NCBI RefSeq assembly: GCF_039555335.1
Contig: NC_092644.1
Location: 52,045,365 to 52,109,364, forward strand
Reading direction: 5' to 3'
From: Amphiura filiformis
Taxonomy: Eukaryota > Echinodermata > Ophiuroidea > Amphilepidida > Amphiuridae
Length of the DNA: 64,000 bases
Each line of letters starts with the position of its first letter. Positions within the stretch are counted from its first letter, which is position 1. Made by a program: the position numbers and the translations under genes. Positions 56,201 to 64,000 of the stretch are shown here, one piece after another. Below the pieces are notes generated by a model, which saw only the letters and a list, made by a program, of their open reading frames with translations, did not search any database and was not told the origin of the DNA.

Positions 56201-59200
56201 CGTATCGTGAGTCATCAAAATTCAGATTTTGGTACCTTTGCATTGTCATAGATGTGCTAACATAGTAATTCAGCTGAAAACTATGTATTTAAGACAAAAT
56301 TTACTTTCGCTGGAATCACTGAAAGAACCAGTTTTGTACTGGAAAAAATTGACAACATCACCATCTGCAGCATTACAAAGGGAGAGTTTCTAGCTCTCAT
56401 GTTTCAGGTCAATCAGCAAGGTGTTAGACTCAAGTGCATACGTGTTTAGTGATGTAAGTTCCAAGCCCCAGTGCAGTCTCATGGAATAATTGAGCCAACT
56501 TGAAATTCCTCATATTGTCAGTTACCCGTACTCTGGGACTGGTCCATGCTATTCCGATTATTCCAGATGTAGGCTAAGAATCCTGGAATTGCTATTACAA
56601 TTTTTTTAATCTGCCAGTGCATTAACCCTAACAGGACCAGGTACTACAAAATACTACTTGATAAATGCGCTGTTTGTGCGTGCATCCCACATGGTGTGAT
56701 GATGCAATCGTCCTAAGTGATATAAAGGCACGGTTTCGCTGGCCAGTGAAGCCCAACACCCGTGGCAAAGTGTCGCTGACCCAGTGCTTGGAATGCGATG
56801 GGGTCTCGGGTTCGAATCCCACCCAGAGCAAACAACTTCTCTCTTTGTTTTCTCTCTTTATTCCTTCCTTTTTCTTTTCCCATTGCCAAAAAGCCCTAAG
56901 GCGGTTAGGGTTAAAAAGTAAAGAATAATCACTTACATACCATAATTACAATATGATTGCATACATGGTATCACCTACCTGTCTTCAAATTTGTTAGCTA
57001 TCTCTGTGGCTTGTTCTAGCCTCCTTGCTTCCATGCCTTCTAAGTCAGCCATAACAAAGCCTTCAGCTGAGTCTATCTTGTTTGCAAGCTTCTCAAGTTT
57101 CTTCTTGAAAGTGTCAACTTCCTCTGGGGAGAAGTTACCACCGTCAGAAAATAATCTGTGAGAAGGGAAGAGATGTGAAAAAGAGACTTGTTAAAACAAG
57201 TTAATATGATATGCCACAAGATGAAGGAAATGCAGAAGAAGAAAGAATAGACAGAACAAAGTAGATATAAAGACGACCTAAATGCATTAATATTCTCCAT
57301 TCTCTAAAGTTCTTCCACAGTCACAGAGAGTGTGAATTTATAATGGCGTTACCTGAATTGGTGGCGACTCCATTTGAAATCTATATCCTGTGCGTGTGTG
57401 AGATTAAGGTCATGTCTTCATAGGGGATGTATGAGTTTCAATCAAACTGCCCATTGGTCTTGCATTTTTAATTGTGATACTGTAAACATACACCTATAAA
57501 TTCAGAAATTGAAAGCACAAGTCAAACCTAAACAAGATATTTGTGTCTTGTGTGTGTGAATTGACCAGCATCCACTACACCTGATGCCAATTACCAAATA
57601 AGCCATATATCTGTACCCAAAATATTACCATTTATCAAAGTATTGTACTTACTTGAATGATTTGATGAAGCGTGCATTAGATTCCCTGAGCATCTGTAGT
57701 GTATCATCTAGATACTGTCTGAATTGTCTCAGCGATGCCCTGATAATGTTCATATGATCCTCTACCTTGGAACTCACTTGATGAGATAGCATCACCAATC
57801 TGTATCAAAATTATAACAACAAAGTATTTGAAATATGAACTATATCACTCTGGTTCTAATGCAGGTGTTAGTGTTATAGGTACATGTTTGAACTGAAGAC
57901 TTACTTGCTTTAACAATAGCTATTGGAAATTCAATCTTTAAACAGTTGGACTATGCATAATATCACATGTAACACCATAGGAACCCAATACTGGATGTTA
58001 TGCACGGAACCAAATAGTTTCAACACATGATTTTGTTTTAAAATCTAGTAATAGAAGTTAGTTACCCCCTTAGAAGCGTGGATGTGAGGTTTGTTTTGCC
58101 AAACTTACATTAAAAATAACCAGCACTAATTAAGAAAAATCCAGAGGAACGCTATTTTCTCCTTAATGAGTGACCTGCAAATATGGAGTCTGCCTTATCC
58201 AATATATTTACTTGTTTTTCATCATCATCTCAGAGCAACAAACCAGAAAGTTCAAAGTTTGTATCAATAGCCCAAATATTTGTTATGGTTGCTTTTATAT
58301 TGTACTCTGTTATTGTAAATTTAATTTCCTTATATTTACTCTTGTGTTCCATAATGTTCCTCTAAGCACAAGCTTTCCCTAGAAACACAAGTAACCAACA
58401 GACATTACTTACGTGGCAGATTTTGTGGCTTGTATAAAAACACTCTCCATCGCATCCACATCCTCCTTGAACTTATCAGTGAATTTATTATGTTCCTGCT
58501 GCATATCTGCAAAGCGTACTTTGATGTCATTCAGTGCCCCTGATATACCCTTGGAGTGTCTGACCACCCTTTCTGAATGCATCACCAGTTCAGCTCCTCG
58601 TACGTTGTGGATGTCAAGCTCTGCTCTCTTGGAACGTGGTTCATGAAGATGAAGACGAAGATCCAATTCGCTGTTGAGTTCTTCAAACTAAAGAGAAGAA
58701 AGAAAACAATTGGGATTGTTTATTTGTTTCATTCTATGTGACTTGTACAATAGATACTGACTAGTTTGGGCTTGTATTAACAGGGCCAGACTTGGCAAAC
58801 TGATACATGTAAGCACCAGAAATTTTCCAAAAAGTATCCACCCTTATGGGGTGCCAAGGCAAGGGTGCCGAGGGGCTATTGATTGATGTAAAATGACAAA
58901 AACGGGGGTTGATTTTGCAGACAGCCAAGAAGTTTGACCCCACCCTAATGTCAATGTTTTTGAAACATAACAGAAAGATGATGGGATATATCAAAGTTGA
59001 GTGCATGGAGGCTTGACAAGTCAAGCCACTAATGCAAGGAACTTCTCAATACAAATGTCAAGGGTCAACAATTTAGTATTAAGGCACAGCATTGTCAGAA
59101 TACTAGAAATATAAAAGTTTTATCAGCTACCAAATTCTTACTTTGTTGAAAACAGTAAATAACAGTAAATTGATCCCAACAAACAGAAAATGTTGGCTTA

Positions 59201-62200
59201 TATAAAGGGCATATAAAACTATTTTTTATATAAAAACATATTTTTGAAAACTTGCTGCAAAACTCATTGACAAAATATTTGCAAAAATGTTTGCCAAAAA
59301 TTATGTTACAATATCAAAATGTTGAAGTGGTTTTTCATTTAAAATGTTTAAAAATTGTTTTCATGACATTTTTATAACCCTACCTTTAAATGTTATTAAA
59401 ACGTTTTGAACAAAACCAAAACATATTCATAACATTTTGAAAACATTTTTGTGATTGCTGGGATTCCTCTTACAATCACAAACAGTTCGACCATTTTACA
59501 TCAATTGTTTGCATGTATCTTACCTTCGCAGCAACCACACTATTGCCTCTCTCCACTGCTCCATCAAGCCACTCCTCAAGGTGGTTCAAAAACTCCATTC
59601 TCATTCTGGCAAGAAAAGTGGCAACAATTAAAAAATGAGTTTACAAACACACCCCCCCACACACCCCAACATTGGCAAACATTGGCTAAGCTTACCACAG
59701 ACCCTAGCTGTGGACATTGTTTATGATGTGTTTTTATTCTTAACCGTTATCCATAGGCACTATATAATACAGTAAGCGCAGACCATCACTCTTCCTGTGT
59801 GTCCATTGTTCCATGGTGATTACTGTGTAGCCCAATTGATGGTGAAAGCCGCACATACACACCCCACATAATAATCATACATATACGTTAGATAGGAGCA
59901 ATGTTATTTCACATTTTGTCAATTTGGTCCACCCCTGGTGACACTTAATTAGGTGCCCACTGATGTACCCATATGTACATAAACACACCCCCACATACAC
60001 ATTGTAGCACCTTGAAAATGCAAGTGCATGGTACTGTCTGCCTGTGACACATGTGTGCACACAACCAAACTGCAGTGCTTCATTTATCTCTTTTACAAAT
60101 TGCAGGAATTTATAATAGGAATACATAGTGAATATATTTTGGTTCATCTCAAGTTCGGTAGTGAGTATTTTGCTTGCCACAGTATCAAATCGCGCGCGTA
60201 AAGTTAAACGCCCTGAGTGTACACATCTAACCTACTCTGCACTGATTTGACAATAAATATTTGTGATTTGAAGCATGTGTTGCTATAAATCCTGACACTA
60301 ACAATATTTTTAAAATAATGAAAAAAATATATTTTGTATTTTTGTTTTCAGGCCACCTACTACAGTAAACAAAGTAAACAAAGCCTTATGACAGATTTCT
60401 TATAATATTACATTTTTACTATTTGGAGTCTGGACTCTTTGAAGTCTAACCTCTTCGTTAAATCTTTAAAGTGAAGCTTCAAAGAGCAGACTACTGGCAG
60501 CATAATGTACATCATGTCAAAACCATTATAAAATAATCCTGTCTTTTCCCCCGAACTGCGTAGTATGTAATGCCTACATTTCAATTTTTCATTTACTTAC
60601 ATTTTTCTTAGTTCTACAAACAGCTCATTGGGAACCGCAACATTCTTTGTGGTGTGAGCTTGCATCTTTCCTACTCCCTCTACACCAGTTTCAGTCAGGA
60701 ATGTTTTCTCCTCCTTATTGCCTTTCTCTTCTTCTTCTGATATTCCATGTTTTCCAGCCACTGTCAGCACATAGAATGTAGTACCCTTTGCAGTGGATAA
60801 TACTTCCTTGACAGCCATTGGTACTGGGCTTTGGCTAGAGATGCTTGGGGGTTCTAAACCAGTTTTCTGAAATTAAAATATATCAACAGTTTGGTTTTAA
60901 AGACTTGGTTCAGAAAGTTATAGTATCATGAAACCTGCCTAAGATTAAATTCTTGATGATAGCAAGCACATCTGATTCACCTGCACTTAAAACATGTCGA
61001 CCCTGGTCGAAAATGAGTTTTACATTTGTTTCTAAAGAGGTCATTTAGAGCTTTGAGAAACTGAAAACCCCATGTTGATACAGCTTTTCTTTGCGAAGTT
61101 ACATCAATTTATCAATCACTGAAAACAATATAAAACAAAAGAATTTTAACATTTTCTTTGCCAATATCTCAAAATCAATATTAGCGACATCCGACTCATC
61201 ACAAATGGTCGCATTACTTTTCAAACTGTTGTAAAAAAGAATGTTAACAGCACAAAAGCTTAGGAAGAATAGTGTGCTTGAGTTTTATATATCATTCCCA
61301 TATGAGTGTAACTTTTAAAAAATCTAATATGAAGTGCAAATCTTTAGAATATGAAGTGTACATCAAGTCTAAAATTTAGAGTCATGTTAAAAAAACAATT
61401 ACAGTGTCTGAAAGGTAATGATTCCATCATGCTTTTGACAATGTTTACTCACCTTTTTCAGGTTTTTCCACTTAGCTTGAGCATAGTGTACTTGTTGAAA
61501 CACATTCTGATATAGGTGTACACACAAAGGAACATGCAAGGTGGATGGATGGATGAGGAAACATGTAGTGAGATGGTTAGAGAAAGGAAACAGGTGTAAT
61601 TATAGGTGAAATCATGAGTATGGTACTAAAGTAATTTTTTTTAATTCTTCAGAGTTATGTTCTCTGTGTCAAGTGCATATAGGCATGAATGAATAAATGA
61701 TAAACAATCATGCTGATTGGCTGATCAACGATCATGACAACAATATGGTTGACACATTGGCCATCGAACGTGCAAGGGACACTTCTATGCACTTGATAAT
61801 CATTATCTCGTAACCATAACTCTGAAGAAATAAAAAATTGACTTTATTTGCACACAAATTGAATGGACATGACATGTATAACATGTGAAGTTTGTTGTTC
61901 TAGGTACACACAAGAACATGCAAAGGTGAGTGGATGACAAAAGGTGTGACATGCAGCAAGATGGTCATTTCACAAAGCCAATGGTCAACCATAAGTTTGA
62001 CTCATGAAATGTCAGCCCTTATTGAATCAAAATAACATATAAATAATAATTGTTGTATGTCTTTGAAAAATCATGTCATTTTCTTTCTGGTATATACACC
62101 ATTGTATGCATTCAGGTAACCCCATTTGAAAATCATACTCCCTGCGTGGAAAATGACAGTCATGTCTTCCAAAGGGGTTGTATGGATTTCAACTGGAATA

Positions 62201-63855
62201 ACCCATTGTCCATTCAATTGCTGTGATATGGTTAAGATGAGAAATTGTGAGACAATGACAAGACATGATCAGACAGGACAAGACATGATCAGACAGGACA
62301 AGACAACACCATTAACATTCTAAGATTGAAGATATCATTGTGTGATGTGTGTGTATGAAAGGCACATCTGAAATTCTTTGTTAGGCAGATTTTGGCGTAC
62401 TTTTGAGGCACCCAGTTTTTGGATAGGTCACAAAAGATACTACAACTGCATTTGACAAATGAAGTGCAGCAATTTTGTCTTGCACACTTAATAGACCAAT
62501 CGGCCCTCCTTTTAAACAATTGTGTATGGTTTCTAGATATTTAAGTGTCAATAACCATTGTTTTTATAATGGTACCGAAATAGCTATTTTGGACATAATT
62601 TTCCACTTTTCAGCACAGATATACTTTCATGACAGAATTCATCTTTGCAACATAATTTCCAAAAGTTACATCATGTTCACCAAACTAGAAATTTGCTGAA
62701 AACATATATTTCTGATTGCATTGTGTAAAATGTGACAAAACAAGATTTTGTAAATATTTGCACAAAACAAAAAGGATGTATACAGCACTCTTGACAAAAA
62801 TCATAACAGTATTATAATATTTGCATCACAAATTTTGGAACAAACATCAACATGGAATTGGCAGCAAATACACATTTTCAGGTTCAATAGGTTCCTTCCT
62901 ACTTTAAGGGTTCAATGTAAGAAACAAGTTACTACAAAATAGAAAGATATATGTAAGAACAATAAGATAATGAAAGGGATATAAAACATGTAAGGTATGA
63001 TGATGTGACGTCAAACTTTCCTAAAAAAAACCCTAAATATGATAGTTTCTCTTACCGCTTTTGAGATACTACCCGACCTCTCATCAGGAGTGGTTGACCT
63101 CATCTTTCTTCTGGACACTGGTGTAGGCGTTGTCCTCTTGGATCTATCTGCCACCTCCTGCTCACGCATCTGTTTACGATCCTAAATACAACATTATATC
63201 TGTGTTATAATTAAGTGTGTTTTTCTTTGTAATTAAAAAAACATAGTAACTGTTGCTTCAAAAAAAACCATTTCGGTTACGGTGTTGACCCTCTTTTTCT
63301 AGCTCCAAATGGTTTCTTTTGTGTCTTCTGTTCCTGTTTTGTTCGCTATCTCTGATTTTTGTGTCCTGAAGTACACAATAAACTGAGATGAAGCAAATCA
63401 CTTTCTACGGAATATATGACCAGCTCCTACATCCCAAAACACCACCACCAACATCAGGTTTCACCAGGAAGCAGACAAGGAAGGGCAGAATAATTGTTCA
63501 TTCAATTTGAAAAATTACTACATTGTAGAATGAAACTGTCATGTTTAACATCATTTACCCAATATTTCTTGTTTTCAAGACTTTTGTGCACCATATTTTG
63601 ACAATCCTGATGAACTTATTTTCGGGTCTTCAAATATACTTTAAAAAAATACCAATTGTAAGAGATGCTTTCGTTTAGCTGATGTTTCACAACTTGATAT
63701 TAGATCTCACTACACAAAGTCTACTCACACTTGGATGTATTCTGTCTACTTCATAGAATTTACACACGCTGAAATCATATTTTTCTAGTTCTTGTTTCAC
63801 CATGGATGGGTATTGCTTGACTATCTCCATCTGCTCCTTGTGAAATGCTTCATAA
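47132..63855 (-). CDS. CCDC180-like coiled-coil protein, 20 exons, 5' end outside window
   Basis: Exons in order of translation: 63729-63855, 63056-63181, 61453-61506, 60601-60866, 59524-59605, 58413-58687, 57653-57799, 56979-57155, 55468-55651, 54610-54881, 54376-54443, 53564-53732, 52869-52946, 51850-51916, 51271-51415, 50224-50384, 49331-49468, 48600-48711, 47642-47886, 47132-47260. Every intron is GT-AG, and all phases agree, giving 1006 codons and one stop. The protein is mostly helical coiled coil, with low-complexity links (encoded at 63056-63181, 54376-54443, 53564-53732). The C-terminal third, with EFREQLERLEKAISKVPALV, REHKTLLRPTLGHP and WSDSWHKS, recalls DUF4456, and the upstream part recalls DUF4455. 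Together these suggest CCDC180, a protein linked to cilia or flagella. Identification is from memory of the family pattern; another DUF4456 protein is possible. Confidence 0.8.
47393..47552. mobile_element. foldback MITE, family A
   Basis: GGCTTATTCTATTTGAAATC and GGAAGACATGTCCTTAATCT at the left pair with AGATTAAGGTCATGCCTTCC and CAACTGGAATAGCCC at the right. Intronic. Confidence 0.75.
47642..47886 (-). CDS. exon of the CCDC180-like gene, DUF4456-like part
   Basis: It encodes VDPKRLKTSALIRRKQAGLP, then VPLIERGPHVWMGVPLDQLV and a Ser/Thr-rich end. The non-coiled, aromatic-containing segment is the most distinctive part of the C-terminal domain. The phases match both neighbours. Confidence 0.8.
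51480..51539. mobile_element. family A MITE fragment
   Basis: GGCTAATCCATTTGAATTCA and CACCCCCACTGAGGAAGAT match one half of the family; the rest is missing. Confidence 0.5.
52421..52591. mobile_element. foldback MITE, family A
   Basis: CATTTGAAATCCATACACTC and TGGAAGACATGACCTTAATC are mirrored by GAGATTAAGGTCATGTCTTT and CAGCTGGAATAGCCC. Intronic copy with a degraded left end. Confidence 0.75.
53107..53157 (+). mobile_element. tRNA-like RNA polymerase III promoter, SINE head or tRNA pseudogene
   Basis: Box A TGGCTCAGCAG (53107-53117) and box B GGGTTCGATTC (53147-53157) have the spacing of a tRNA. The acceptor stem does not close, and ordinary intron sequence follows, so this is a remnant rather than a working tRNA gene. 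Confidence 0.45.
53170..53640 (-). repeat. tandem duplication of an exon end with its splice donor
   Basis: A unit containing CACTTACCCTGAGGCAC (donor plus exon end on the minus strand), GGATTGCTATCCATACT and CTTTTATAATCTACAT occurs five times, at about 53174, 53271, 53383, 53470 and 53557. Spacings are 97, 112, 87 and 87 bases. The last copy is the true end of exon 53564-53732. Most copies keep a donor-like GTAAG or GTGAG. Confidence 0.8.
54610..54881 (-). CDS. exon of the CCDC180-like gene
   Basis: It encodes PGQLLDSMKDIFQAFDDRAQ, then a Lys/Gly/Gln/Thr-rich stretch, then helical QQEDAAVTLIKNILS. It ends with two bases of a codon completed by the acceptor of the next exon at 54443, which decides between two possible AG acceptors there. 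Confidence 0.8.
56622..56914. mobile_element. MITE with TTAACCCTAAC ends and an internal tRNA-like segment
   Basis: TTAACCCTAACAGG at the left and GCGGTTAGGGTTAA at the right are inverted. Inside, a box A-like TGACCCAGTGC at about 56777-56787 and a box B GGGTTCGAATCCC at 56808-56820 give a tRNA-like head. Intronic. Confidence 0.5.
57323..57452. mobile_element. family A MITE, partial
   Basis: The right half is present (GAGATTAAGGTCATGTCTTC, then GATGTATGAGTTTCAATC and CTGCCC), and the left end is missing. Intronic. Confidence 0.6.
58413..58687 (-). CDS. largest in-window exon of the CCDC180-like gene
   Basis: It encodes 91 residues of charged helix (FEELNSELDLRLHLHEPRSK onward, FADMQQEHNKFTDKFKEDVD). 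Flanked by TCTTTAG and GTAAGT. Confidence 0.85.
60601..60866 (-). CDS. exon of the CCDC180-like gene
   Basis: It encodes an 88-residue stretch that is less helical than its neighbours (TTFYVLTVAGKHGISEEEEK, then VPNELFVELRK), perhaps a linker between coiled coils. Acceptor AATTTCAG and donor GTAAGT are clear. Confidence 0.8.
61641..61834. mobile_element. MITE-like foldback element
   Basis: ATTCTTCAGAGTTATG and TCAAGTGCATA at the left pair with TATGCACTTGATAATC and CATAACTCTGAAGAAA at the right. On either side the intron has similar CACACAAGAACATGCAA-type text (61518 and 61908). Confidence 0.65.
62111..62204. mobile_element. family A MITE, right half only
   Basis: GTAACCCCATTTGAAAATCA, TCATGTCTTCCAAAGGGG and TGGATTTCAACTGGAATAAC match the second half of the family. 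The first half is absent. Confidence 0.6.
62253..62305 (+). repeat. short tandem repeat
   Basis: Units of GACAAGACATGATCAGACAG are repeated about two and a half times. Confidence 0.6.
63729..63855 (-). CDS. exon of the CCDC180-like gene, most 5' in window
   Basis: It encodes YEAFHKEQMEIVKQYP and QELEKYDFSVCKFYEVDR, helical sequence. It begins with one base that completes a codon from an upstream exon beyond the window, so the start codon is not visible. Acceptor TTTCAG and donor GTGAGT flank it. Confidence 0.8.
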
Positions 63856-64000
63856 CTGAAATTCAATAATTACATGGAAAAAAATCATAAATGAACTGAG
63901 CAGCTCTTCAATTTTGTCATGCTTTGGTACTTTCCTTATTATGCAATGCAAACCAATAATGGGGCTGGGTCGGAGTATGATTAACAGAATCGTCAGACAG

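Larger units (their letters stand above)
47261..63728 (-). other. introns of the CCDC180-like gene
   Basis: Apart from the repeats listed separately, the introns (about 150 to 1950 bases) are AT-rich and show no other gene on either strand. The longest are 61507-63055, 54882-55467, 57800-58412, 52947-53563, 55652-56978 and 50385-51270. The stretch 59160-59450 is rich in AAACATTTT and ATGTTT words and may be an old MITE. Confidence 0.5.

Overview
This is a eukaryotic, animal-type genomic window. Long intergenic tracts are full of short foldback transposons, tRNA-derived SINE sequence and a LINE remnant. There is one spliced gene with 20 recognisable exons, one very large zinc-finger exon, and most of a Polinton/Maverick-type (adintovirus-like) virus-derived transposon. 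The repeat style and the Polinton content suggest a marine invertebrate, perhaps a deuterostome such as an echinoderm or hemichordate. That is an inference with low certainty, because no marker gene here fixes the species.

1-11640: a Polinton/Maverick element cut by the left edge of the window. Rightward genes are the C-terminal part of a protein-primed family B DNA polymerase, an acidic/proline-rich protein, a membrane protein with a PC4-like domain, an FtsK/HerA-type packaging ATPase, and two small basic or acidic proteins. They converge at about 5060-5610 on a leftward block: adenain-type cysteine protease, putative double-jelly-roll major capsid protein, small basic core protein (adenovirus pX-like), putative penton/minor capsid protein, an integrase with a C-terminal chromodomain, and accessory proteins with Cys/His clusters. 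The set covers replication, integration, capsid building, capsid maturation and genome packaging. The integrase, one accessory gene and one small late gene each carry a single-base frame break, and the protease has a Cys where an acidic catalytic residue is expected, so this copy looks partly decayed or imperfectly assembled.

11640-26500: non-coding. It holds cAMP-response-element (CRE) and octamer-like motifs beside the Polinton, a SINE tail, a 69-bp-period minisatellite attached to a LINE 3' end, a transposon nest at 15868-17690, several foldback elements, and a 1.27 kb mariner-like element (24463-25729) that appears to sit inside a larger foldback element.

26505-36852: a giant last exon encoding about 36 C2H2/C2HC zinc fingers in internally duplicated blocks. 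Two compensating one-base frame changes at about 31868 and 32291 divide the reading frame.

36853-47131: no gene seen; at least a dozen foldback or MITE-like elements, some head to tail.

47132-64000: leftward gene with 20 exons whose phases all agree (1006 codons in the window, 5' end outside). It encodes a coiled-coil protein resembling CCDC180 (DUF4455/DUF4456), a cilium-associated family. Its introns hold several copies of a foldback family and a tandem array of duplicated exon ends that keep their splice donors.
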